This document shows positions 42,001 to 52,485 of a stretch of 57,661 nt of DNA, piece after piece. Position numbers and translations under genes: made by a program. The notes below the pieces were generated by a model that ran no database searches, was not told the DNA's origin, and saw only the letters and a program-made list of their open reading frames with translations. The stretch's first letter is position 1. The number at the start of each line of letters is the position of its first letter. This DNA is from Cytophagaceae bacterium SCN 52-12 (GTDB lineage Bacteria > Bacteroidota > Bacteroidia > Cytophagales > Spirosomataceae). The stretch is from contig MEDT01000041.1 in NCBI GenBank assembly GCA_001724175.1, positions 1 to 57,661 of the forward strand, read 5' to 3'.

Positions 42001-42499
42001 TAATCACGATAAAGTTTTCGATTATTTAAGCCGGATCAAGGAAAACAGCAGCACGATGATGGACGCCATGAGCGATATGGTATGGGCCATCAACCCGGAA
42101 AACGACTCCCTGAACAGGCTGATCATCCGGCTGAAGGAATTCTGTTCGGAAATATTCGATCCGACGGGGATTGCCTACTTCTTTGATGTTGATGGAACGC
42201 TCCTGGACACCAGGCTCACCCTCAGCTCCCGGAAAGATCTCTACCTCATCCTGAAGGAGGCCGTTACAAATGCCGCCAAATACAGCAGGGCCGGCAAGGT
42301 GTCCGTCAGCTTTCGCGACCATATTCATGCTGTAAGGATCACGGTAGAAGACAACGGCGTCGGCACGGATCTCGCCCTGGCCTCTTCCGGCAACGGCCTC
42401 AGGAATATGAGATACCGGGCGGCCGCCATGAGATCGGAGCTGATGATTGAAAGTAAAAAAGGGGAAGGGATGAAGGTCATCGTGAACATTCCGGTATGA
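39023..42499 (+). CDS. Two-component propeller / GAF histidine kinase
   Basis: A 1158-residue sensor kinase. After a signal peptide the periplasmic part has ten or more two-component-propeller repeats (for example FKDRTGFMWIGTENGLNRYD and CLAQSRDSTIWAGTESGG) and a Y_Y_Y-type domain, up to about residue 765. One membrane helix (WLAGILVLVTCAWLL, about 775-795) leads to a cytoplasmic GAF domain (about 820-960). A HisKA_3 dimerisation segment has the phospho-acceptor His972 in ARDLHDEIGSTLTS, and the HATPase domain shows KEAVTNAAKYS and VEDNGVGTD. The propeller class usually senses oligosaccharides. The NarL-type regulator 85 bp downstream is its likely partner. Confidence 0.92.
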   Translation: MKPIAFLLGLWTVVYPLRLNAEKKQLICRNLTEANGLSDNRVTCFFKDRTGFMWIGTENGLNRYDGHSFVIYRPGQESFTLSNEFITGIGQDENGMLWVATKNGLNRLDVENDSLSVFLPLPPGKAPPGGSLANNLLRDLYTERNKVWLAIDNRDLGYFDTRTNEFIYFPWKEFLYKTFPRHVNEYAAIQAIEPGYPNGLWLGTTMGLFGFDTLSRRFEYIGGGQRKNIRLLKTGTDASGKPVAVFQQEEGELGIYREETGYAIPGTRVTKAPFLKSCAQLDLWLNIGRKLFRYDSRSNTLDPTELAVQDKLSAPYIRDSFSDETQGSCWLATDRGCYIYSDYLNLFPYTRIAANNEDSPLDIRNALSINDSTIWLVDFGGQLIIRRKDRPVSFIRSINGIPLKECTFLFRDSEENLWVLAKNHLLRYSRKTGSFSRVDIPFPGSKVYYVMREDHLGNFWVGTINSGVYIWRKAAKKWEKLGDPSNDTPWYVRDILVDKNRQTIWVATYNLGLVSYDTRSRKIRYYSKDSIPPNGMLSSIVTCLAQSRDSTIWAGTESGGLSRYDGEVEGQAKFTTFTTREGLPENTLYGMLPGVGNGLWISSAKGLIHFDGKEKVTHQWLSSSHPVIKPDEALLHADPEKGFILPVEQGFVRVRWPGPGNQNAGYPLIMTGVSINDTLTLHPVSEIPYHKNQIGFSYQLLRYDAPADVFYEHMLEGLEKTWKKSGGIPANTDYFNLPPGAFTFRVRATDALGNLLSEELRYGFTIGKPLWMRWELWLAGILVLVTCAWLLWRRQVRQLADERIINYFATSLYGRNTVEDVFWDIAKNCISQLGFEDCVLYQCDEERGVLVQKAAYGPKNPEKHEILNPIVIPLGNGITGYAALHGKHVLVPDTSKDSRYILDDQERYSELAVPIFIGGKVFGVIDTEHPKKNFYTRRHVRILQKIAGLCNQKLTQYLTEEKLRASIARDLHDEIGSTLTSINIISKIAIEQHNHDKVFDYLSRIKENSSTMMDAMSDMVWAINPENDSLNRLIIRLKEFCSEIFDPTGIAYFFDVDGTLLDTRLTLSSRKDLYLILKEAVTNAAKYSRAGKVSVSFRDHIHAVRITVEDNGVGTDLALASSGNGLRNMRYRAAAMRSELMIESKKGEGMKVIVNIPV

Positions 42500-42554
42500 G
42501 GAGCCGGCGGTGATGTAACATGATCTGGGTATACTGCTTCCGGTTCGGATAGTT

Positions 42555-42562
42555 TATTTTTG
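42555..42562 (+). promoter_or_regulatory. Possible -7 element of the response regulator gene
   Basis: TATTTTTG matches TAnnTTTG and lies 22 bp before the ATG at 42585. No clear -33 element was found. If used, the regulator can be expressed without the kinase gene. Confidence 0.4.
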
Positions 42563-42584
42563 TAAGGCCGGAGGCATCACTGAC

Positions 42585-43217
42585 ATGAAGCGTAACATTA
42601 CCATCTACGAAGATAACCAGCAACTGCGGGAAAGCATCGAAGGGCTGCTGGCGCTGCATGAAGATTTTCAGGTGGTGGGCTCTTTTGAAAATGCAAGAGA
42701 AATTTTGCGTCAAACCAGCTCTCTCCATCCCGACCTCATTTTCATGGATATCGACATGGGTACCTCCAGGGGGATCGAAGCCGTCGTTCAGCTCCGCCGG
42801 GCCGGCCTGAAAGTCCCTGTCATCATGCTCACCGTTTTCGACGACAGCGACAATATCTTCAATGCGCTGCACGCCGGCGCCAATGGCTATCTCCTGAAAA
42901 AACATGCCGCGGAAAAGCTTATTCCCGCTGCGTACGAGGTCCTGAAAGGAGGCGGTCCGATGAGCCCCGATGTTGCCGGCCTGGTGCTTCAATCTTTCCA
43001 CAGGCACAAAGACGATGCCTCCCATTACGGCCTGACCCCGCGTGAAAAGGAAATCCTGACATCCATGTCCTCCGGAAACAGCTATAAGCTTATAGCAGCA
43101 CAATTCGGCATCAGCATCGAGACGGTACGGGTTCATATCAAGCACATCTACGAAAAGCTGCACGTCAGCTCGCAGACGGAGGCGGTAAGCAAGGCTTTCC
43201 GGGAAAAGCTGCTCTGA
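42585..43217 (+). CDS. NarL/LuxR-family response regulator
   Basis: A 210-residue regulator with a receiver domain (residues about 1-122) and a LuxR-type helix-turn-helix (about 147-207). The phosphorylated residue is Asp55 in LIFMDIDMG. Acidic residues at EDN (9-10), Thr in IMLTVFDD and the Lys in GYLLKKHA complete the pocket. The DNA-binding part shows LTPREKEILTSMSSGNSYKL and ETVRVHIKHIYEKL. It should be phosphorylated by the upstream HisKA_3 kinase and act as a transcription factor. Its targets are unknown; the small membrane ORF and the cytochrome fusion gene downstream are candidates by position. Confidence 0.93.
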   Translation: MKRNITIYEDNQQLRESIEGLLALHEDFQVVGSFENAREILRQTSSLHPDLIFMDIDMGTSRGIEAVVQLRRAGLKVPVIMLTVFDDSDNIFNALHAGANGYLLKKHAAEKLIPAAYEVLKGGGPMSPDVAGLVLQSFHRHKDDASHYGLTPREKEILTSMSSGNSYKLIAAQFGISIETVRVHIKHIYEKLHVSSQTEAVSKAFREKLL

Positions 43218-43320
43218 CAAAGGTTTTGAACCGTTTTCCACGGGGCTGCATTACACTATTTGGGTATTGCGCAATAAACATCAGACCGCAAACTTTGCAA
43301 AGACCAGAATCTAAACTGCC

Positions 43321-43437
43321 ATGAAAATGCCCAAGAACCCGGCGGGGATGCCGCAAGGCTTGCTGGACATAGTCCGCCTGATCGTTACGGTAGCGCTCGT
43401 GACGGTCTTCCTGTTCTTTTTGAGAACCATGTGCTGA
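43321..43437 (+). CDS. Putative 38-residue membrane peptide
   Basis: A short frame from ATG to TGA encoding 38 residues. It has a polar start (MKMPKNPAGMPQ) and a single strongly hydrophobic helix (IVRLIVTVALVTVFLFFL, about residues 17-34) with a positive residue next to it and a terminal Met-Cys. The surrounding 294-bp gap has no other gene. A single-helix peptide between a response regulator and a large secreted dehydrogenase could be a small membrane protein, but chance cannot be excluded without homologues or expression data. Confidence 0.45.
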   Translation: MKMPKNPAGMPQGLLDIVRLIVTVALVTVFLFFLRTMC

Positions 43438-43511
43438 CGCCGGAGAGTAAACAGGCCCTGTAGTTCTCTTTTTTTGAAGAAAGAGCATCACATCCCAACC
43501 TGTCACTCCTC

Positions 43512-46500
43512 ATGAGGCTAAGGCTTTACAGTTTTCCGGTCCTGGTCATAGTGTCTTTCGTTCTGGCATTCAAATGGCGCGGGGAAATAAAAAATCCACG
43601 GGAAGAATCCCTGAAGGCGGAGCTGGACGAAGCGAAAGGAACCATTTCGATATTCCGTTCCGGCATGACGGAGCCTGTCCTGACGCAGAACGCACTGCCC
43701 GATTTCAGGCCCTACCTGCATCCCCTCGTATCGCCCGACGGGAAAAAGATCCTTACAGAATACAGTCCCGGGCACCATCCCCACCAAACCGGCATTTACT
43801 GGGGAATTACCCGGATCAACGGGCGCGACTATTTCCATAACCCGAAAGGCGATTACTGGAAAAGGGTTTCGTTTACAGTAACGGAAAAGGAAGGGAACAC
43901 AGTTTCCTGGCAGACCGTCTACGACCTGCCCGACGACAAAGGAGCAGCGCTGCTGACCGAAACCCAGAGCTGGTCGATGACCGTCCGGGACGGCCGGTAT
44001 TATCTCGACCTGGAATGGATCGGCGAAGCGAAGCAGGATCTCACCTTTGCGCAATATGATTACGGCGGACTTTTTGTCCGGATGCCCTGGAAACAAGGGA
44101 TGGCGGGACAGGTCGTCAATGCCGCCCGGCAGGTCAACGAAAAGGCGGAAGGACAACCCGCTATGTGGGTAGACGTCGGGCTTCAATATGAAGGCCGCGG
44201 CAAGGTTGACCATATCGCGATCTTCGACCATCCTCAAAACAGGGGCTACCCGCAGGTATGGCGCGTGGACAACCAGATGGGGGTAGGAACGGCCAAAGCG
44301 CGCAGGGGCGAATGGAAGCTGCCCAAAGGCGCCTCCGAAATTATCCGGCACCAGCTGGTGGTATACGATGGCAATCTCGACGACGTGAAGCTCAACAATG
44401 AATGGTCCGTTTTCTCCGGCGGGGGCAATACTTCGGAGCTCTGGAAAATTGCGCAGGAAGAAGGACGGAACGCAAAATTCCTCTCACCCGAAGAAGCGGT
44501 TAAGGCCATGACCGTTAAAGACGGCTACAAGGTCAATATATGGGCCTCGGAACCCATGATGACGCAGCCCATGGCTTTCTGCTGGGACGACCGGGGCAGG
44601 CTTTGGGTGGCCGAGAACCGGGATTATGAAAGCCGGGGAAAAGGATTTTCAAATGCCGGCGACAGCCGGATCCTGATACTCGAAGATACCGACGGCGACG
44701 GCATTGCCGACAGCCGGAAAGTATTTGCGGAAGGCATTGCGTTCCCTGCTGCGCTGGCGGTAGGGTTTGACGGTGTTTTCGTGGGTGCTCCCCCTAACCT
44801 TCTTTTTATCCCCGACCGGGACCGGGATGACAAGGCAGACATGAAGGATATAGAGGTAAGGCTGACCGGGTGGGGCATACGCGACCGGCACGAAACGCTC
44901 AACAGCCTCCACTGGGGCCCCGACGGCTGGCTTTACGGACTGCAGGGTTTTGCTACTCCTTCGAAAGTCGGCAAACCCATCGGGAAAGGCAAATTGTATA
45001 AAGGAAACGACCCTTATCCCGAACAAACCGAGGTGCGCGAAGGTGCGGACATCAACGGTGGAGTCTGGCGCTATCACCCCTCCAAAGACAAATTCGAGGT
45101 AGTCGCGCACGGCTTCAGCAATCCCTGGGGAATAGATTACGACGCTAAAGGCCAGCTTTTTATCACCGCCTGCGTGATCCCCCATTTATGGCATGTCATC
45201 CCCGGAGGGATATATCACCGCCAGGGCGGGCAGCATTTCAACCCTTATCATTACAGCGACATACGCACGATTGCAGACCACAGCCACAGGTCTGCACACG
45301 GCGGCGCCCGTATTTACCAGTCCGACGCTTTCCCGGAAGACCAGAAAGGCAGGATCTTCATGGCCAACATCCATGAGCATGCGGTGCTTTCCGACCTGCT
45401 GATCCCGAAAGGCTCCGGCTTTGTAGGTAAACACGGGGATGAATTCCTGATGGCCAACAATGCGCAGTGGGTCGGATTCAGCATGGAGACAGGGCCTGAA
45501 GGCGCCCTGTATGTGCTCGACTGGCACGACGCCGATATCTGCGGTTCCGATGTCCTGAATAAGGAAACCGGGCGTATTTTCCGGATCACCCCGGAAAGAT
45601 CGCTGGCTGAAAACTGGAAAGGGCGCTACGAAGATCTCCGGCTCCTGCCTGATGTTGAGCTCGCAGCTTTACAGACCAGCAAAAGCGACTGGCACGCACG
45701 CAGGGCGCGGCTCATCCTCCAGGGCAGGGCGCTCAAGGCGCCTGTCGACAGGAAAGCAACGGTCGCTTTGAAATCGCTGTTCATGGGCAGCGACAATCCC
45801 GATCATAGGTTACGCGCCCTATGGAGCCTGCATGTTACCGGCATGGTTTCGCAGAAGGAGCTCACGGATGCGCTGAAAGACAAAGACGAGTACATCCGGG
45901 CCTGGTCTGTACAACTACTGTGCGAAACCGACGGCAATAAGCCGGAAATCCTGGCAGAGCTGGGCCGGCTGGCCTCGTCCGACCCTTCACCTGTAGTGCG
46001 GCTGTATCTTGCCGCCGCTCTCCAGCGGCTCGATCCCGTTAACCGGTGGGCGATCCTGGAGGGCCTTCTTGCCCGTGGCGACGATGAAACTGACCATAAT
46101 ATCCCGAAAATGATCTGGTTCGGGTTGGAACCGCTGGTAAGTGAAAACCCGGAAAGGGCGCTCCGGCTGGCTGCGAAGAGCCGTCTCACACTTCCCGTAA
46201 ACTATACCGCCCGGAGGATACTCGATGCAGGCAAGCTGGAAACGCTGCTCGCATTCCTGCCTATGCAAACCGCTTCGGACAGGTATCTTCTCGAAGGCAT
46301 CCGCGACGGGCTTGATACCCATCCCGGTATGGGCGCTCCCGCCGGCTGGGCAGGCGCCTTCCGAAGGCTCAAAACTTCCGGAAAGACGGTAAGTACGCTC
46401 GCTACTGAAATTGCCCGTAAATTCGGTGACAGCGAAATAAACGCTATGCTCCTCAAAACGATTCATGACAAAAATGCACCGGCAGCCGAACGCAAAAAGG

Positions 46501-47318
46501 CGATCTCCGAACTGGCGGGGCGACAGACAAAAGAGCTCTCCACCCGGCTTCCGGCCCTGCTCGACGATCCGGTACTCAGGCCCGTAGCCATCCGCGCCGT
46601 AGCAGCCTATGACATTGCCGCCCTCGGTAGAAAGCTCATTGAAAGCTATTCTTCCTACTCTTCTGCTGAAAAGAGCGAAGCCGTCATGTCCCTGGCGTCG
46701 CGGCCTGGTTATGGCAACCTGCTTACAAAAGCCATTGCTTCGGGGACAATTCCCAGGAAAGATATTCCTGCTTACGCAGCCCGGCAGTTGCTGCGCGTGG
46801 TCGGAAGCGGGTTTGTAGAGGTATGGGGGCCAATCGAGCAGCAAAATGCAGGCGGACAGCAGGAGTACGCCCGGTACCGCCGGATCCTGTCCGGCCAGGC
46901 ATTGGCAAAGGCCGACCTCTCAGCCGGGAAAAAGCTATTCACGAGCACCTGCGGCCCGTGTCACAAAATGCACGGCGCGGGAGGAGACATCGGGCCTGAT
47001 ATTACCGGTTCCAACAGGACCAACCTCGATTATCTTTTAGCCAATATCCTCGAACCCGGCGCCGACATCCAGGACGACTATAAAATGGTAGTGATCACCA
47101 CAAGAGACGGCCGTACCTACGCAGGTAACGTCTCTTCGGAAAATAACCAGCAGCTGACCTTAAAAGTGGTGGGACAGGAGCCCGTCGTGCTGGCCAGATC
47201 CGCCATCCAGTCCAGGGAGGTAACACCGGTTTCCATGATGCCTCCGGGACTCCTGGAAGCGCTGACCGAGCAAGAGGTCGTCGACCTGATCGCGTACCTC
47301 CAACACGCGCAAAAATAG
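43512..47318 (+). CDS. PmoA-like / PVC-type dehydrogenase / HEAT / cytochrome c fusion
   Basis: A 1268-residue exported protein with an N-terminal membrane or signal segment. Residues about 30-305 match the PmoA-like domain (DUF6807): HPLVSPDGKKILTEYSPGHH, HQTGIYWGI. Residues about 325-700 are the PVC-type membrane-bound dehydrogenase propeller (MAFCWDDRGRLWVAENRDYE, WGIDYDAKGQLFIT). HEAT-like repeats fill about 720-1110. A C-terminal cytochrome c carries CGPCH (Cys1147, Cys1150, His1151) with a later Met-rich MMPPG for the sixth ligand. It probably oxidises a sugar or other alcohol in the periplasm and passes electrons to the haem. The substrate is unknown. Its stop codon lies inside the terminator of the converging icd gene. 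Confidence 0.88.
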   Translation: MRLRLYSFPVLVIVSFVLAFKWRGEIKNPREESLKAELDEAKGTISIFRSGMTEPVLTQNALPDFRPYLHPLVSPDGKKILTEYSPGHHPHQTGIYWGITRINGRDYFHNPKGDYWKRVSFTVTEKEGNTVSWQTVYDLPDDKGAALLTETQSWSMTVRDGRYYLDLEWIGEAKQDLTFAQYDYGGLFVRMPWKQGMAGQVVNAARQVNEKAEGQPAMWVDVGLQYEGRGKVDHIAIFDHPQNRGYPQVWRVDNQMGVGTAKARRGEWKLPKGASEIIRHQLVVYDGNLDDVKLNNEWSVFSGGGNTSELWKIAQEEGRNAKFLSPEEAVKAMTVKDGYKVNIWASEPMMTQPMAFCWDDRGRLWVAENRDYESRGKGFSNAGDSRILILEDTDGDGIADSRKVFAEGIAFPAALAVGFDGVFVGAPPNLLFIPDRDRDDKADMKDIEVRLTGWGIRDRHETLNSLHWGPDGWLYGLQGFATPSKVGKPIGKGKLYKGNDPYPEQTEVREGADINGGVWRYHPSKDKFEVVAHGFSNPWGIDYDAKGQLFITACVIPHLWHVIPGGIYHRQGGQHFNPYHYSDIRTIADHSHRSAHGGARIYQSDAFPEDQKGRIFMANIHEHAVLSDLLIPKGSGFVGKHGDEFLMANNAQWVGFSMETGPEGALYVLDWHDADICGSDVLNKETGRIFRITPERSLAENWKGRYEDLRLLPDVELAALQTSKSDWHARRARLILQGRALKAPVDRKATVALKSLFMGSDNPDHRLRALWSLHVTGMVSQKELTDALKDKDEYIRAWSVQLLCETDGNKPEILAELGRLASSDPSPVVRLYLAAALQRLDPVNRWAILEGLLARGDDETDHNIPKMIWFGLEPLVSENPERALRLAAKSRLTLPVNYTARRILDAGKLETLLAFLPMQTASDRYLLEGIRDGLDTHPGMGAPAGWAGAFRRLKTSGKTVSTLATEIARKFGDSEINAMLLKTIHDKNAPAAERKKAISELAGRQTKELSTRLPALLDDPVLRPVAIRAVAAYDIAALGRKLIESYSSYSSAEKSEAVMSLASRPGYGNLLTKAIASGTIPRKDIPAYAARQLLRVVGSGFVEVWGPIEQQNAGGQQEYARYRRILSGQALAKADLSAGKKLFTSTCGPCHKMHGAGGDIGPDITGSNRTNLDYLLANILEPGADIQDDYKMVVITTRDGRTYAGNVSSENNQQLTLKVVGQEPVVLARSAIQSREVTPVSMMPPGLLEALTEQEVVDLIAYLQHAQK

Positions 47319-47340
47319 CGCCGGGTGTTACCCGGCGCTA
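47311..47340 (-). terminator. Rho-independent terminator of icd
   Basis: TAGCGCCGGGT (47316-47326) and ACCCGGCGCTA (47330-47340) form a perfect 11-bp stem with a 3-nt loop. On the minus strand it is followed by TTTTT. It lies 62 bp past the icd stop. The first three bases of its left arm on the plus strand are the TAG stop of the cytochrome fusion gene. Confidence 0.8.
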
Positions 47341-47402
47341 TCTGCATCAATCCAAATAAAAGCCCTGGAAGGGTATCATTCCCCAATCATAGGGCGCAGG
47401 CC

Positions 47403-49965
<2,563 letters not shown>

Positions 49966-50169
49966 ATGGAAAACTTGACCTCGTTCCCCGAACTGGCCTA
50001 CCTCACTCCTACTACCCGCGAACGCGCCCTGATGCTGGCCGGCGAGCTGATCCGGCAAGGAATCTCTACAAAAGACGCCGTTTCACAAGCCATCCTTTCA
50101 GCTAAAAACTGGGCGGTAAAAAGCGTTAACCGCACCGTCTGGAAAAGACTCCGGAAAATGGAAGCGTGA
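49966..50169 (+). CDS. Small conserved-looking helical protein, unknown function
   Basis: A 67-residue protein beginning MENLTSFPELAYLTPTTRER. The middle, ALMLAGELIRQGISTKDAVS and AILSAKNWA, has the spacing of small helical proteins in which a repeated A-x-x-L-A/I pattern ends in KxWA, a style I associate with short uncharacterised Bacteroidota proteins. The basic C-terminus (KSVNRTVWKRLRKMEA) could contact nucleic acid. No neighbour suggests a role; the next gene starts 131 bp downstream. It is included because its codon use fits its neighbours and the gap has no other gene. Confidence 0.6.
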   Translation: MENLTSFPELAYLTPTTRERALMLAGELIRQGISTKDAVSQAILSAKNWAVKSVNRTVWKRLRKMEA

Positions 50170-50300
50170 TCAGGTTTGAGGCTTTAGGTTTTAGCTAATA
50201 CCTCACACCTGCAACCTAACTTCTGACTATTTCATGGAAAAACCGGCAGGCAAAGCAAAAGTAAAAGCCTAACTTTGCCAGTCATTCAGTCATTCTTTCC

Positions 50301-51239
50301 ATGAATATTTACATCCATACCCTTTTAGACCCGGCATTATCTGCCAATATTACCGGCGCCTTCGGGCAGCATCACCGGATCACCTTCCGAACAGAGCAGG
50401 CCGTCCAGCAGAGCGCGCCGGTAAGCTTTCTGGAGGCCGACGCCATTCTTGGTAACCCGCCTTTGGCCTGGTTTGAAAATGCGCAGGCCCGGAACCTGAA
50501 ATTCTGGCAGCTGGATTCTGCCGGGTTCGACCAGTACCGGCAGGTAGACGTAAACGCTAAGGTGGCCAACATGGGCGACTGGTTTGCACGTCCCTGCGCG
50601 GAAACCATAGTGGGCGGCATCCTGGCGCTATACCGGGGCCTGAACAAGCTCGCGGTACTTCAGAAAGAGAAAAAATGGGTGGGCACTCCCATACGGGAAG
50701 AGCTCGGCCTTTTATACAGGAAAGATGTCGTCGTGCTGGGAAGCGGGACCATCGGCCTGGCCGTCAGAGCGATACTTGCAGGTTTCGGCGCCAACTCAAA
50801 GCTGGTGGCCAGGTCCTCTCCCGAAGCCGATATTCACTCCCGGGAGGCGCTGTTCGAAGTGCTCCCTTCTACAGATATCGTTATTAGTACGCTGCCCGGA
50901 GCCGCCGGGAAATACGTGGATGAAGATTTTCTGAAAGCCATGAAAAAAGGGAGCGTATATGCCAACGTAGGCAGGGGCTCCACTACCGACGAGCAGGCGC
51001 TTATCGGGCTGCTGAAAAGCGGGGACCTGGCGGGTGCGGTGCTGGATGTCACCGAAAAAGAGCCGCTTCCTTCAGAGAGTCCGCTCTGGGAAATGGACAA
51101 CGTCATCCTCACCCAGCATTCCGGCGGAGGGCAGGCCAATGAAGACGCCGGGAAGGCGGCCAACTTCATCGAAAATTTTTCCCGTTTCCTGGAAGGAGAA
51201 AAAATCCTGTTCGAAGTATCGCTTTCAAGGGGATATTAA
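50301..51239 (+). CDS. D-2-hydroxyacid dehydrogenase
   Basis: A 312-residue NAD(P)-dependent dehydrogenase of the D-isomer-specific 2-hydroxyacid family. The dinucleotide motif is VVLGSGTIGLAVRAIL (about residues 147-162). Catalytic residues are the Arg in NVGRGSTTDE, the Glu in DVTEKEPLP and the His in LTQHSGGG. It interconverts a 2-keto acid and a D-2-hydroxy acid. The substrate is not clear; the short N-terminal catalytic half resembles glyoxylate/hydroxypyruvate reductase-like members. It ends 40 bp before galK on the same strand and may be transcribed with it. Confidence 0.88.
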   Translation: MNIYIHTLLDPALSANITGAFGQHHRITFRTEQAVQQSAPVSFLEADAILGNPPLAWFENAQARNLKFWQLDSAGFDQYRQVDVNAKVANMGDWFARPCAETIVGGILALYRGLNKLAVLQKEKKWVGTPIREELGLLYRKDVVVLGSGTIGLAVRAILAGFGANSKLVARSSPEADIHSREALFEVLPSTDIVISTLPGAAGKYVDEDFLKAMKKGSVYANVGRGSTTDEQALIGLLKSGDLAGAVLDVTEKEPLPSESPLWEMDNVILTQHSGGGQANEDAGKAANFIENFSRFLEGEKILFEVSLSRGY

Positions 51240-51279
51240 GATCTTTGCGACCGTCTTCTCATCATTCTTTTTATCACGT

Positions 51280-52434
51280 ATGCAAACACAGGAGAGAATA
51301 GCAGCCAAATACCGGGAAATATACCAGGGATCACCAAGGCTTTTCCACTCTCCGGGCCGCATCAACCTCATCGGTGAACATACTGATTACAACGACGGTT
51401 TCGTTCTTCCGGCCAGTGTCGATAAAGCCGTATATTTTGCCATCGAACCGCGTGATGACAGGAATGTGGAATTATATGCAGCCGACCTCGGCGAGCACTA
51501 TCACTTCCCGCTTGACGACCTTTCGAAGCCTTCCGTACAGTGGCCGGTCTTCCAGCTCGGCGTGCTGGACCAGCTCCGGAAAAACGGGATCGGCATCGGC
51601 GGGTTCCAGGCTGTTTTCGGGGGCGATATTCCCGCCGGCGCAGGCATGTCGTCGTCGGCAGCGCTCGAGTGCTGCCTGCTGTTTGCCCTGAATGAAATTT
51701 ACACGCTGGGGCTTAGCCGGCTTGATATAGTCCGGATGGCTCAAAAAGCAGAAAATGAGTTCGTCGGGGTCAATTGCGGTATAATGGACCAGTTCGCTTC
51801 CGTATTCGGCAGACCGGGATCGGTAATCCGGCTGGATTGCAGGAACCTGGAGTACGAGTATTATCCGTTCGTGCTGGAAGGTTATGGTCTGGTGCTCTGC
51901 GACACTACCGTCAAACACTCGCTTGCCGGCTCCGAATATAATACGCGCCGCAAAGAATGTGAAACCGGCGTATCTCTCCTTCAGCAATATTACCCCGGGA
52001 TAAAGAGCCTGCGAGACGTTTCCGCAGACCAGGTAGAGCGTCACAAGGATGAAATGGGAGACCCGGTTTACCGCCGCTGCCGGTTCATTACCCGTGAAAT
52101 TCAACGGGTACCCGAAGCCTGCCAGCTGCTGCTTGAGAACGAGGCGCAGGCTTTCGGTGCAAAAATGTATGAAACACATGAAGGCCTGCGGCACGACTAC
52201 GAAGTGAGCTGTGAGGAGCTGGATTTCCTCGTGGATTTTACCAGGTCTCTGCCGGAAGTAGCCGGAGCCCGCATGATGGGAGGAGGTTTCGGCGGATGCA
52301 CCATCAACCTCGTCAGGAGCGAACAGCTCGATTCATTTGAAAAACAAGTAAAAGAGGCCTATCTGGGGACTTTTGGGAGAGAACTTCCGTGCTACCGGGT
52401 AGAAATAGGGGCAGGTACCGGAGAAATCCGTTAA
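51280..52434 (+). CDS. galK: Galactokinase
   Basis: A 384-residue GHMP-family kinase that phosphorylates alpha-D-galactose at C1 in the Leloir pathway. It carries the galactokinase signature GRINLIGEHTDYNDG (residues 26-40), the ATP-binding loop PAGAGMSSSAALE (about 120-132), the catalytic Asp170 in GIMDQFASV, and MMGGGFGGCTINLV near the C-terminus. The same frame is open 82 codons further upstream, but that part overlaps the dehydrogenase gene and lacks similarity, so the ATG at 51280 is used. galM follows after 51 bp. Confidence 0.94.
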   Translation: MQTQERIAAKYREIYQGSPRLFHSPGRINLIGEHTDYNDGFVLPASVDKAVYFAIEPRDDRNVELYAADLGEHYHFPLDDLSKPSVQWPVFQLGVLDQLRKNGIGIGGFQAVFGGDIPAGAGMSSSAALECCLLFALNEIYTLGLSRLDIVRMAQKAENEFVGVNCGIMDQFASVFGRPGSVIRLDCRNLEYEYYPFVLEGYGLVLCDTTVKHSLAGSEYNTRRKECETGVSLLQQYYPGIKSLRDVSADQVERHKDEMGDPVYRRCRFITREIQRVPEACQLLLENEAQAFGAKMYETHEGLRHDYEVSCEELDFLVDFTRSLPEVAGARMMGGGFGGCTINLVRSEQLDSFEKQVKEAYLGTFGRELPCYRVEIGAGTGEIR

Positions 52435-52485
52435 GTACCTTTTCCCGGCGCCGTTTATCATCATAACCTAATCAATAGTAAAGCT

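Noticed and set aside
45987-46844. 285-codon open frame on the minus strand
   Set aside because: It is antisense to the HEAT-repeat part of the cytochrome fusion gene and shows no recognisable motif.
51034-51279. N-terminal extension of the galK frame
   Set aside because: It overlaps the hydroxyacid dehydrogenase gene in another frame, and the known galactokinase start lies at 51280.
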